Positions 45,189 to 58,800 of a stretch of DNA of 64,000 nt are shown piece after piece. Source of the DNA: Plotosus lineatus (Eukaryota > Chordata > Actinopteri > Siluriformes > Plotosidae); NCBI GenBank assembly GCA_024760905.1, contig CM045745.1, forward strand, positions 6,718,782-6,782,781, in the 5' to 3' direction. A program made the position numbers and the translations under genes. A model generated the notes under the pieces. The model had not been told where the DNA came from, did not search any database, and worked only from the letters and a program-made list of their open reading frames with translations. Each line of letters starts with the position of its first letter. Position 1 is the stretch's first letter.

Positions 45189-48100
45189 TAATACATGTAC
45201 TGCAACATGAATAATTATTAATCATAAATGATAATAAAACAAGAATAAACAATAAGTCAATTAACCCTTTGGATCATCAACTGCGCAAAGATGTCATGTG
45301 GGCAGGCATGAGGTCGTGTGTAACAGAGAAGGAGCATCTGCACACTACAAATGCCAGCAAGGAAAGGCCAGTGCTTCTCAAATATGGGGCCCTCCAATGG
45401 GGGCGCGGTGAGATGCCAGGGTGGGAAGTATGACCCTGGGGAAGATGCTTTTTTGACATAATGCACTACAATTGTGTCAGGAAGGGCATCCGACGTAAAA
45501 CCAATGCCAATTACTTAAAATGCAAATCAAAAGTATTACCTCCATACCGGATCGGTCGAGGCCCGGGTTAACAACGACCGCCATCAGTGCTGTCAATCAA
45601 CAGGGTGCTGATGGAAATTGGACTACTGTTGGTCGAAGACGTCGAAGAAGGAGAGGTGGGAGGCGTGTCCGTAGGCAGAGAGAGAAGAGGAAAGGCATGA
45701 GTCTAGGACTGAGAGTGGGGACTTTGAATGTTGGAACTATGCACAGAAAAGGTAGAGAGCTGGTTGACATGATGCAGAGGAGGAAGGTGGACATACTGTG
45801 TGTTCAGGAGACCAGGTGGAAAGGTAGCAAAGCTAAAAGCTTAGGAGCAGGGTTTAAGCTATTTTATCACGGTGTGGATGGGAAGAGAAATGGAGTCGGA
45901 GTCATCTTGAAGGAGGAGTTTGTCAGGAATGTTCTAAAAGTGAAAAGAGTGTCAGACAGAGTGATGAATCTCAAGTTAGAAATTGAAGGTGTAATGCTCA
46001 ATGTTGTTAGTGCTTATGCCCCACAGGCAGGATGTGAGCTAGAAGAGAAGGAGAGATTCTGGAGTGACTTAGATGAAGTGATGCAGAGTACCCCAGAGGT
46101 GAAAGAGTGGTCATAGGTGCAGACTTCAATGGACATGTTGGGGCAGGCAACAGAGGGGACGAGGAAGTGATGGGCAGGTTTGGTATCCAGGACAGGAACG
46201 CAGAAGGACAGATGTTGATAGATTTTGCAAAAAGGATGGAAATGGCTGTGGTGAATACTTTCTTTGAGAAGAAACAGGAGCATAGGGTGACTTATGAAAG
46301 CGGAGGTAGGCGCACACAGGTAGACTACATCTTGTGTAGGCGATGTAATTTGAAGGAAGTCAGTGACTGCAAAGTCATCGTGGGTGACAGTGTTGCCAAA
46401 CAGCATAGGATGGTGGTGTGCAGGATGATGCTGATGGTGAGAAAGGTGAAAAAGGCAAAGGCAGAGCAGAAGACAAGGTGGTGGAAGCTGAAAAAGGAAG
46501 AGTGTCGTGTTGTCTTCAAAGAGGAGTTGAAACAGGCTTTGGGTGGCCAGGAAGGGCTTCCAAATGACTGGACAACCACAGCAAATGTGATCAGGGACAC
46601 AGGTAGGAGAGTACTTGGTGTGTCCTCTGGAAGGAAAGTAGATAAGGAGACTTGGTGGTGGAATGAGGAAGTGCAGGAGTGTGTACAAAGGAAGAGGTTA
46701 GCCAAGAAGAAGTGGGACATTGAGAGGACCGAAGAGAGTAAATAGGAGTACAGGGAGACACAGCATAAGGCGAAAGTAGCAGTGGCTAAGGCCAAACAGA
46801 GGGCATATGATGACTTGTATGATAGGTTGGATAGTAAAGAGGGAGAAAATGATCTATACAGGTTGGCACAGCAGAGAAATAGAGATGGGAAGGACGTGCA
46901 GCAAGTTAGATTGATAAAGGACAGAGAGGGAACTCTATTGACTAATGACAGAAGTGTGCTGGGAAGATGGAAAGAGTACTTTGAAGAGCTGATGAATGAG
47001 GAAAATGAGAGAAGAAGAAGAGGAGAAGAGGTAACCAGTGAGGAGCAGGATGTAGCAAAGATCAGTAAGGGTGAAGTGAGAAGGGCATTGAAGAGGATGA
47101 AGAATGGAAAGGCAGTTGGTCCTGATGATATACCTGTGGAGGTATGGAAGTGTCTAGGAGAGGTAGCAGTAGATTTTCTGACAAGAACATTCAACACGGT
47201 ACTAGAGAGTGAGCAGATGCCAGAGGAGTGGAGGAGAAGTGTGCTGGTGCCCATTTTTAAGAACAAGGGAGACGTGCAGAGTTGCAACAACTACAGAGGG
47301 ATAAAGTTGATGAGCCATACGATGAAGTTATGGGAAAGAATAGTGGAAGCTAGACTAAGGGCAGAGGTCAGCATTTGTGAACAACAGTTTGGTTTCATGC
47401 CAAGAAAGAGCACCACAGATGCAATGTTTGCCTTGAGGCTGTTAATAGAGAAGTACAGAGAAGGTCAGAGGGAGCTACATTGTGCCTTTGTGGATCTGGA
47501 AAAAGCATATGACAGGGTGCCAAGAGAAGAACTGTGGTATTGCATGAGGAAGTCTGGAGTGGCAGTGAAGTATGTTAGAGTGGTGCAGGACATGTATGAG
47601 AGATGTAAGACAGTGGTGAGGTGTGCTGTCGGTGTGACCGACGAATTCAAGGTTGAGGTGGGACTGCATCAAGGGTCAGCTCTGAGCCCCTTCTTGTTTG
47701 CTATGGTGATGGACAGGCTGACAGACGAGGTGAGACAAGAATCTCCATGGACTATGATGTTTGCAGATGACATCGTGATCTGTAGTGAGAGCAGAGAACA
47801 AGTGCAGGAAAATCTAGAGAGGTGGAGGTATGCCCTGGAAAGGAGAGGAATGAAGGTTTGCCTCAGAAAATCAGAATACATGTGTGTGAATGAGAAGGAC
47901 CCAGGAGGAACGGTGATGTTACAGGGAGCAGAGATAACGAAGGTGGAGGATTTTAAGTACTTGGGCTCAACAATCCAGAGCAATGGAGAGTGTGGAAAAG
48001 AGGTGAAGAAGCATGTGCAGGCAGGCTGGAATGGTTGGAGAAAAGTATCCGGTGTGATGTGCGATAGGAGAGTGTCAGCAAGAATGAAGGGAAAAGTGTA

Positions 48101-49781
48101 CAAGATGGTGGTGAGGCCAGCGATGTTGTATGGCTTAGAAACAGTGGCGCTGAGGAAAAGGCAGGAGGCAGAGCTGGAGGTAGCGGAGATGAAAATGTTG
48201 AGGTTCTCCCTGGGAGTAACGAGGATGGATAGGATCAGAAATGAGTATATTAGAGGGACAGCCCACGTAAGATGTTTTGGAGACAAAGTCAGAGAGGCTA
48301 GATTGAGATGGTTTGGACATGTACAGAGGAGGGATAGTGAGTATATTGGCAGTAGGATGCTGAGGTTGGAACTACCAGGCAGAAAGCCTCGAGGAAGACC
48401 GAAGAAGAGATTTATGGATGTGGTGAAGGAAGACATGAAGGTCGTTGGAGTCAGAAAAGAAGATGCGGAGGACAGGGTGAGGTGGAGGCGGATGATTTGC
48501 TGTGGCGACCCCTGAAGGGAGCAGCCGAAAGTAAAAGAAGAAGAAGAAGCACTACAATTAAATGTAATTGCGCAGCAACCTACTGTAGAGGAATTACACT
48601 TTCTTCGCTGGCATTCAGCGTGTACATGCAGAAAATTCTCCACCTCCTCCCTCTGTTACGAACCACCTCATGCCTGTCCACATGAAATTTTCATGCAGTC
48701 GATGGTTGGAATGCTTAGTTGACTTATTGTTTATTCTGTTTTATTATTATTTATTATTAATTATTATTCATGTTAATGTACATCGATTGTTATGAAATAT
48801 TTATTGTTTTCACATGTTTATCTTTAATATATTAGGTCAAATATATATGTCTGTGGCAGGTTATATGAGTTTTGGAGGTGATCGGAACAGATTCATTGGT
48901 TTTCTATTGTTTCCGATGGGAATAATTGTCGGGGGGGGGGGCGTGAAATCTTTTTTTTTTTTTTTCCTATAAGGGGCATCACAGAAAATTATTAAGAAGC
49001 ACTGCATAAAGCATTCTTGAAGCGCAGAGGAATACATGCGGAAGAATATGAGGCTAATTGGCCCGGAAAAGCCATTTCCTCAGCAGAGCTCATAAATCAA
49101 AAAATTTGTTCACTGGTTAGGGCAGAATTTTGGTGGGATCAAAGCTCTTGTATCACGGAAAATTCATTATTAAAGACACTCGTAAGTCAATATATACAGG
49201 AGCCACGGAAAGGGGGGGTGTTCTGAAGCCCCCCACTTTTTCTCAACCCAAAGAAATGTTTTAAGTAGTATGTGTACTGACATCTCAAAAATGTTTAAAA
49301 TGCGTAGTTTGTACAAGCCTAGTATAACCTACATGTACATCTTGTACTGTAAATGGGATCTTGGGAATTATCAATGGGAATTATTTATGATTGAAACACC
49401 AGTAGTGTTTCAAATCATCGAAAATCTCAACATTTTCAGTTAGCTCCCCCCACACTTTTCAAATCGCTCTGTGGGCCCTGATAGATTGAGCAAAGCAATT
49501 ATGTTCAAGTTTCTAGATGGATAAATATATCACAGCAATTAAGAGACAGAAGAAGAGTTTAAATATGGCTATGAGACGAAGACAGAAACAAGGCCCATGA
49601 TTAAATCTTCAAGTGAAAGCCTCAGTGTCTGCTGCATTTATCTGTGGCTTCTTTTCTCTTCCCACTCATTAATTTTTTCACATTCGAAAGAAAGATGTCA
49701 GAACAGAGAAAGGGCTTTTAAAGTTTTAAATGCCATCACAACTGTAATATATCGAATAGACTGGTTTATTTAGTAGCAGAC

Positions 49782-49836
<55 letters not shown>

Positions 49837-50240
49837 TGGTGGTGGTGGTAGGCCTCCGTCAGTCCCGAAGGACTATTGCTGCGCTCTGGCTGGTACCCCA
49901 GCTGGTGATACTCCCCAGTGCGCAGAGCCTGGGTAGGGAGTAATGAGGGACAGGCTGTTACCCAAGCAGCAAGTGCCCCCCTGTCTCGGCACCACCGGAA
50001 GGATCCAATGGAAGGGCAAATGCCGATACGACTGGGTTCCAGTGCCGCTGCAGGAGAGAATCTACGGTCAATTTAGAACGGCCAATTAACCTACAGTGCA
50101 CGTCTTTGGATTGCGGGAGGAAACCGGAGCACCCAGAGGAAACCCGCACAAGCACGGGGAGAACATGCAAACTCCACACAGAAACGCCCAGGCCGGGAAT
50201 CGAACCCAGGCCTTCTTGCTGTTCTTGCTTGCCACCTACG

Positions 50241-50315
<75 letters not shown>

Positions 50316-53032
50316 TTTTTAAATAATAACTTTTAGGAGATCATTAATTTAAGTCTTGATAGGTGCTGAAGGGTGCTGCCGTCATGATCAGGAGGTTGTG
50401 TGTTTAAATCCCTGGGCAAGGTCTTAACCACAAGTGTGCCTGTGTTCACCCAGCAGTATAAATGGGTACCAGTAAAATATACTGGGAAGGTAACCTGCAA
50501 TGGACTAGCGTCCCATCCAGTAGGAGTTTTACTCCTAGTCTCTTCACGCTCCAGAATAAGCACCAGTCCAATGAGCCACCACGGCTCAGGTTTAAAAAGC
50601 CCAACAGAATTTACCTTTAGGTGCTGAAATATCAATTAGTTCACTCAAGTGCACAAACTAAAAAGTTCTCCATCATCTTTTCAAATTTAGTTTACTCCAC
50701 ACAGACGGAGACACCGGGCGAGAATATTCTTTCCGTGACTACTAACCATCCCACCACTCTGCTTATGTTACATATCAGTGCAAAATAGCTTATGTTCTAA
50801 TCAACAAAAATTAATTAATGAGGAGTAGGCTTAGTGTACACAAAAATATTCAGTGCCATTTGGATGTTCCTCTCATCATTTTAATCAGTGAAATCAAGAA
50901 TTAAATAAATAAAGAACATCACATAATTATTTTCTAAAACAACAATATGCCATTGTCATGAGTACCATTGTATTCTACACTTAAGTGACACTGGCAATCT
51001 GCTTCCAGGGCATTATTACTGATGTAATAAAGGAAAGCCTCGAGTGAGAAATTAGCTTCTGAAGCATGAATAGCTGCGAAAACAAAGGTGGATATACACT
51101 CGCACCAAGTATTTGGAATTTAATTGTTGTTACCTTTTATTGCAGCTTTACAAATTAAGTAAAAATTTTAAGCCAGTCCTTCATGTCCTTTTGAGTGGCA
51201 GAACTAAGAGTATTATTTACGTCTATTCTTTTCGTCATATATAACCACTGCAACTCACATCTATAATTTTGAAAAACAAAAAACCTTTGCCCGTCGAAAA
51301 GTTGCATGTAATGTAATATTTTGCTGCACAACTGTTTGGTCGTAGCACTCATTCACCGTTGCATTGTTTTGACTAACATATGCAAGATCACATGATTTAT
51401 TTCCATCCAGGAACTACTTCATTCTTTTGTCTTGCCTTTCAGAACATTCAGATAGTCAACTAGTTTTATTTTCTGTCTACACAATGCTGCTGAGGGGGGC
51501 AGTGGTGGTCTAGTGGTATAAGGCGCCGGATCGCTGATCCAAAGGTTGGGGGTTCGAGTCCCACTCTCCACAAAGCTGTCACTGCCCCCCCCCCCCAGTG
51601 CAGCTAACTGGGTTATCAAAGGCGGGCCATGTCTCTCACTGTCATGTAAAAGAACCATTGCTGACTTTCGACAAGAGTAGGCTGCAAAGCCGTCAGCGTG
51701 TTTCCGCCCTGCGATGGCCTGGCGAGCTGTCCAGGGTGTACTCTGCCCTCGCCCTGAGTTGGCTGGGATGGGCACCAGCCTCCCCGCGACCCTAATTAGG
51801 ATGAAGCGGTTACAGAAAATGAACTGAACTGAACAATGCTGCTGAGCCTTGATCTGACCAGCTGAAGTAACCCCAGAGGCTTGTTCAGATCACATGACCT
51901 TTTTCTCTTGTACTAGGGTATGAGCTTTATCTCTAACATCTTTGCAGTCACTTTTGTCCGTCTACAGTTACTGCTGCACTGAGCAGAGATCTTCACCAGG
52001 GAAGGACAATAAAAAAATACAAATTTTAAAATATTTTTGAAATATGATGTTTTTGACCAGATATTGTACTAATATATTGATTTATTGTACTGTACGAATG
52101 AAGTCATGCTTTCTTTTCAGAAGCTTATAATTGACCTAAAGCAGATTTAAGACCTCAACAGTAACAGTCTGTAGATTTGAAATCGCAACCTTTCAATCAG
52201 CTGCTCGGAACAGAACCACCACTGTGTAATTAGCCCTTTGGTAGATGGTTTTATTCTACACAACTTTGTAATGAGTTACTATACCATCCAAATATATGAG
52301 CAGCACGGTGGTGTAGTGGTGAGCATGTCTGAAACACAATAAGAATGTCCTGGGTTCTATTCCCAGCTCCGGTGTCTCTGTGGGGAGCTTGCATGTTCTT
52401 CTGCATGGGTTTCCTCCAGGTATTTCAAAATCATGCACAGTAAGTTAATGGTCTGTTCCAATTGCCCCTTTGTGTGAGTTTTGGCTCTGAGATGGCCTGG
52501 TGAGCTGTCCAGGGTGCATCCTGTCCAGAGTCAGTTGAGAGCATGATTAGGATTAAGTGGTTCAGAAAACGAATGAATCAAGCATACTTTTTAAGGGCTT
52601 CACTGATAGTTTAACTGTGGCTCACTGGAAGGTTTGGAACTCGAGCAGAGTTTCATAAGGAGGCGTGGAATTGAGTCCAGTCTCAATCTCTCCGGTTACA
52701 CTGACAACGAGACTTCATCATTAGGATGAATTGGCAGAAAATAAAGCAATCCGTCCTTCAGGGACAGATCAGTAAAAGGCTGGTGGATAGCCTTTGGCTT
52801 TCATATTGATAGGTGACACTGGATCCTTAAAGGATCACCAGAAGTAACATTACGGTGACTCGGGGGAAATTGGGAAAAATGAACTCTCGAGCTCTCTTAT
52901 CCAAGTCTGAGTGTTGATATATCACAGCTATAACTCATAAAAACTCGAGCTTCAGAATTCTACAACCATGCTATTAAAAACTGTTAGATCAGCATTCTAT
53001 GAATTACAGAAGAGAACCACAGCTGGCGTAAA

Positions 53033-53075
<43 letters not shown>

Positions 53076-53076
53076 T

Positions 53077-53120
<44 letters not shown>

Positions 53121-53127
53121 CACACCA

Positions 53128-53176
<49 letters not shown>

Positions 53177-53181
53177 CACGT

Positions 53182-53222
<41 letters not shown>

Positions 53223-53247
53223 CGCTACACACACACACACACACACG

Positions 53248-53300
<53 letters not shown>

Positions 53301-54913
53301 CAGTTTATCTTACACATAGAGTTTAACTAAGAAATGAAATAAATATAGATGAAATTTGGTACAAGCTAACCCTATAACCTTAAGCTTGGGAACCAATTGG
53401 AAATGTAACTTTATTCTTTTTAAATTAAAGTTTGAGTTTGTTTCTATCACAAAAGCTGATCTCTGGTCGTCACAAACAAACAAGCAAACCAACAATCAAA
53501 AACAATCAAAACTGAATTATATATAAAGTATACAGTATATAGTGTGTGTGTATATATATATATATAGCAGGCCCTTGACTATTTGCTGTTTTACACTTGC
53601 TCCTTGCATATTCATGGATGGCCAAGAAACTGTCAGGTGTTCTCCCTCCTGCTGATTGGTTGAGATGATGCAACGCCCCTTTTTCTTCATTTGCACACAC
53701 CTTGTGCCTGTGCTTTTTTAACTGTGTGTGTTTTTAATTACACTTATGCTCCATCATGCCACTCGAACACTGCGCACCTTCTCAGGCTTTTGGTAAGGCG
53801 CCGGAACGCCAGAAAAAGGTGATGACGCTGCATGAAAAAGTAGAACTGCTTGATATGATTCACGAAGGTAAATGTTTTGCTGCAGAAGTGCTAAGAAGGT
53901 GAATGTTGTATAAAACACGGTCATCATCAGAATGGAAGCTGCCTTAGTATCCTGGATACTTCTAGTTCACGGGTCGGCAACCTTTGCCATTCAAAGAGCC
54001 AATTGGACCCGTTTTCCACATTAAAGAAAACACTGGGAGTCACAAATCCTTTTTTGACATTTAAAATCAAATCACACTGCATATAATGTTTTCCCTTTTT
54101 CCTTCATGTTGATATAAAACAACAATGTGTTGCATTGATTTAAATGACTGCAGAGACAATTAAATTACAATTCTGCTTGCAACAAAAACATTTAGATTAA
54201 AAAAAAATAGTCAGCCTCCCCGTGACCCTAATTAGGATTAAGTGAATGAATGTGTTCAAGAAAATGAATGAATGTGTTCGAGTCCTTGTATTTTTATAAA
54301 GAAAAAGCATATCTATCCCATGAAGCGTGGGACAGGCTGCAGCCAAATGTGTGCTAAACAACGCGCGCACTTGCTCACTTGAAAGATCTGAAATCCGGAT
54401 AAGCCAAGCTTCGTCTCACGAGCTCCATGTGTCACTTGCTAAAAGCACCTACTTTTGGTGGAGCGCGTCACAAATCTCATTCACCGTCTCTTACTTCAGC
54501 TGGGATTTCTGTTCCTGGATTACAAACCCCGGCGGCGGAAAAATCCTCTCGCTCACTGCTCTGCTGCTGGCTAATGGTGAGAGCACTCCTTGCCATGAGC
54601 TCAAGAATTTGGAAATCCACCAACAGAGCAGATCAAAAAACACACACACAAAATTTTCAACCCTAAATGAGCATTTTTGAAAGGGTACCCACTGGGTCCC
54701 TGTGAGTACCCGGCTGTTGCAGGACTCTGCCTTAGGCAGATTCTCCATCATTCAGATGAAAACTGGTTTAACTACCAATAGAAGCCCGGAGTGCTTCCAA
54801 TGTGAGTAAATAAGTGGCATTTTCATTTTGCAGTTGAGCCGCGGGTTGCCGACCCCTGATATAAATCCCTCCCCCTAGTGGCCATTTTTTGAAAACTACA
54901 GTGCTGTACACAA

Positions 54914-54974
<61 letters not shown>

Positions 54975-55250
54975 TATACATATATAGTGTATAATGTTTA
55001 TATTTTATTATCAATAAATATAACAGTAAAATATTAAGTTTTTCTTAAGTATTACTATATTTTACTACATTAATACTGCAGTAATGAGTAAGACTGTCTC
55101 TATAGAATGTGTTTAAGAAGCATATTTTAGCGCATGTAATAGATACATAGCGCAAGTAATGATACATGGGGTTTTACGTCCGGGTACAGAACTCGCAGAT
55201 TATCTTCATTCGCGGGAGGAAACAAACCCCCGTGAATTATGAGGGCCTAC

Positions 55251-55322
<72 letters not shown>

Positions 55323-55329
55323 ATTGGAA

Positions 55330-55395
<66 letters not shown>

Positions 55396-55808
55396 ATTAA
55401 GTATTAAACATCTTGTTGCTCAAAAGAATTCATTAAAACTAATTAAAACTAGGCCTATTGTCAATTTTTGCCTATGGCACAAACTCTACTCCATTAATAT
55501 GAACAGATCGATCTAAAGTTGTATGCACTGAGATTTTAATGAATTCAGGCTTAAATGAGCGATTAGAAGAAAGATGTTTTGAAGTGGTGCAAAGTGGGCT
55601 GGTATGAAGATCATCCAAAACTTTCTTTTGACAAAATATGATCAGTAAACAATCTGAGTTTGAATATACCAGAATGCAGCCCATAATTACTATGTATAAA
55701 TACCCTGGGATTTACAAATACACAAAGAAAAATTAAACTCTTCCTGGTTCGTAATGCAAAAAAGTCTCCATTCTATACTTGCTGTGAGATAATAATAATA
55801 ATAATAAT

Positions 55809-55852
<44 letters not shown>

Positions 55853-58800
55853 CCAGGATAGTGATCATAGGGTGCTGGATTACTAATCCCAAGGTTGGGT
55901 TTCCTCAAATTGGCTGAGATGGGGGCCAGCTTCCCCGCGACCTTAATTAAGATTAAGCGCTTCAGAAAATGAATGAATAATTGAATAATAATACCCCTCT
56001 GTGATTTGCCACCTTACCATGGTGTAAGGGTTTGCATGTCCTGATCAGGATTTATGTTTGCCAGGAGCATTATGCCTCTGGTAGGGTCACCAAAGAGCAA
56101 ACAGGTCCTAGGTGAAGGTCCAAACTAAGCACAGTTCAGTCGACCCCTATGAATTGTAAAACAAGGAATCACTTTCCTTTGCTCCAACATGGATTACCAG
56201 GCTCTCTCTCTTGAGCCTGGCCTGGGAAAGGGGCTCCAAGGTGAGTACCTATTGGTCAGGCTTCTGTCCATGGAGCCCAGTCAGGCCCAACATGAAAAAG
56301 AGACATGGGTTGCCCTCTTGTGGACCAGTAGGGCTACAACCTGTGGGAAGGACTATAGGGATCAAGTGCATTGTGTGTTGGGTGGCAGCTAAAGGCATGG
56401 GTTCTGTTGGGCCAATTCTCAGCTACTGATGCTGGCTCTTAGAACATGGAATGTCCCCTCTCTGGTGGTGAAGAAGATTGAGCTTGTGCACGAGGTTGAG
56501 AGATACTATATAGTTGGACTCAACACACAGCTTGGGCTCTGGAACCACCCATCTCAAGTGGGGCCGGACCTGACGCTATTCTAGAGTTGCTAATTAATAC
56601 AGGAAGTGAGCTCTTGTGGACATCCCTGTGCTGCCCCCCCCCCCCCCCCCATCTTGGCACCTTGGGGTTCTCCCTATTTGACAAAATGGTAGCTTCCCTC
56701 CACCTCCAGGTAGGGGGACAGGTCCTGACTGTTGTTTGTGCTATGCACCTAATGACATTCAGAATACTCATCCTTCTTGGAGTTTGTAGGGAATGTGTTA
56801 GTGATCACTCCCTCAGGATACTCCCTCGTCATCTAGGGAGACTTCAACACCCATGTGGGCAATGATTGTGTGACTTGGAAGGGTGTGATTGGATGGTCTC
56901 TCCGATCTGAACCCGAATGTTGTTTCATTGTTTGACTTCTGTGCGCCTCATGGTTTGTGCATCTCAAACACCATGTTCTAACCTAAGGGTGTGGGCCCTA
57001 GGCCCACAGTTTGATGATTGACTTTGTAATTGTGTCATCAGACTTGTGACCGCATGTTCTGGACAGTTGGAAGGAGAGAGGCACTGAGCTTATCTCCACA
57101 CCTGGAGGGGCCCAAGGGTATAGTTAGGTTCTCTTGGAAACATTTGGCGGCCTCTCCTATCAGAAAGGCCCTTAACACTCAAAGGAGGCAGGGGAGAAAT
57201 AATACAAATGGGTCATGTTTTACGTCTCTATTATTGAGGCAGTAGCACATAGATGTGGCCGAAAGACCATTGCTGTCGGTAGTGGCAGTAATCCCCAAAC
57301 CTGGTGGTGAACACCTGCAGTGAGGGGGGCCGTCCAGCTAAGAAGGAGGCCTATCAGGTCTTTTTGGCCTGGGGGACTCCTAAGGCAACAGACAGGTACT
57401 GGCAGGCCAAGCATGCTGTACCCCAGTACGTTCGCCAATGCAGAATCTTAGGTGTGGGAGAAGTTCAGTGAGGACCTGAAAAAAAAACATTGGTTGACCT
57501 CGAAAAAGTTCTGGACCACCAACTGACACCTCATGAGGGGGGAGCAGTTCTTCACAAACACTGTTCACAGTATGAGAGCTACTCTCCTTGATTAGGGATG
57601 ATAGAAGATGAAAGGAATACTCCGAGGACCTCCTCAGTCCCACCAACACACCCTCCATGGAGGTAGAAGACCCTGGGGGTTCCAGTGGGGATCTACCCAC
57701 TGCTGGATCTGAAGTCACCATAATAGTCAAAAACCTCCTCAGTGGCTGGGCTCTGGGGTGGATGAGATCCATCCATGAATATCTCAAGGCTCTGGATGAT
57801 GTAGGACTGTCTTGTTGGGCACATCTCTGTAACATTGTGTGGTCATCAAGGGCAGTACCACTGGATTGGCAAAATTAGGTGGTAGTTAACGTTGGGTGCC
57901 CAGAGGGTGTGTTTCAATTGTCGTGGAATCACACTTCTCAGCCTACCCATTAGAGTCTATGCAGGAGTACTGGAGACGAGGATCCAACCAATAATTGAAT
58001 CTCAGATTCCAGAGGGGCAATGTGGTTTTGTCTTGTCTGCAGCACTCTTTACCAGTTCTATACACTCTAAAGGATCTTGGAGGATGCATGGGAGATTGTC
58101 CAATCTGTCCACATGTGCTTTTTAGATTTAAGGAACCATTTTTACCATGTCCCACAGGCTATCTTGTGTACGGACCTGTTGCTACGGGCGGATTGGTCTC
58201 TGTAACACTGGAGCCAGAGCTTGGTCCGCATTGTTAAGCACAAGACGAATTCACTTCCAGTGAGGGTTGGAGTCTGCCAAGGCTGAGATGGGTTCCAACT
58301 TCCACGTGACCCTAATTAAGAGGTCCAGAAAATTATTATTATTATTGTTGTTATTATTATTATTTATGATATTAGCTAAAATAAGATGGTGATGATAAAA
58401 TCCTTCCATGGAACTACTGCAGGGACCTAAGCTCAGTGCTGCTAACAGTTTCACTTGGCAAGATTTTGTTCTGAAAACATGCCAGATGAGGCGGCATGGT
58501 GGCGTAGAGGTTCGCACATCTGCCTTACAGCAAGAAGGTCCTGGGTTTGATTCCTAGCTTGGGTGTTTCTGTGTGGAGTTTGCATGTTCTCCCCATGCTT
58601 GCGTGAGCTTCCTCGGGGTGCTCCGGTTTCCTCCCACAATCCAAAAACATGCGCAGTTGGTTTATTGGCTGTTCCAAATCGCCCGTAGGTGTGAGTGTGA
58701 GTATGAATGGTTGTGTGAGTGTTGGCTCTGCGATGGTCTGGTGAGCTGTCCAGGGTGTACCCCACCCTCGCTTGGCCATCAATCAGCTAAGATGGACGCC

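Larger units (their letters stand above)
44941..49192. mobile_element. Tigger-like DNA transposon split by a full-length RTE
   Basis: The left end is CAGTGGTACCTTGACTTACA. The right part, in reverse complement, has TTGACTTACGAGTG, then ATTATTCCCATCGGAAACAA and AACTCATATAACCTGCC. These match 45010-45090 on the left (ATTATTCTCATAAGAATTAA, AGTCATATAACCTGCC). The right terminus has lost its last bases. The RTE at 45474-48548 is inserted inside, so the original element was about 1.2 kb. Confidence 0.65.
53566..55252 (+). mobile_element. Tigger-type element with N-terminal HTH ORF, interrupted by a hAT element
   Basis: The left end is near CAGGCCCTTGACTATTTG. The right end in reverse complement is CAGTAGGCCCTCATAATTC. 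From 53757 a start codon opens [19 protein letters not shown] and [20 protein letters not shown], a Tigger-like CENP-B/psq DNA-binding start. It ends at a stop soon after (AEVLRR). The hAT element 53969-54858 is inserted inside. Relatives: 29045-29500 and 63620-63860. Confidence 0.75.

Noticed and set aside
46325..47290. Long - strand ORF (321 codons) and a similar one at 47669-48643
   Set aside because: They are antisense to the RTE reverse transcriptase. The encoded Ser/Leu/Thr-rich sequence has no domain pattern and the same shadow appears over every RTE copy.
53004..53330. ORFs rich in His-Thr or Cys-Val
   Set aside because: They are translations of the CA repeat. The same applies to the Tyr-Ile ORFs over TA repeats at 29.6, 50.2 and 55.2 kb.
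57220..57835. - strand ORFs of 72 and 151 codons as a host gene
   Set aside because: They lie antisense to a degraded LINE, with no splice context or recognised domain.
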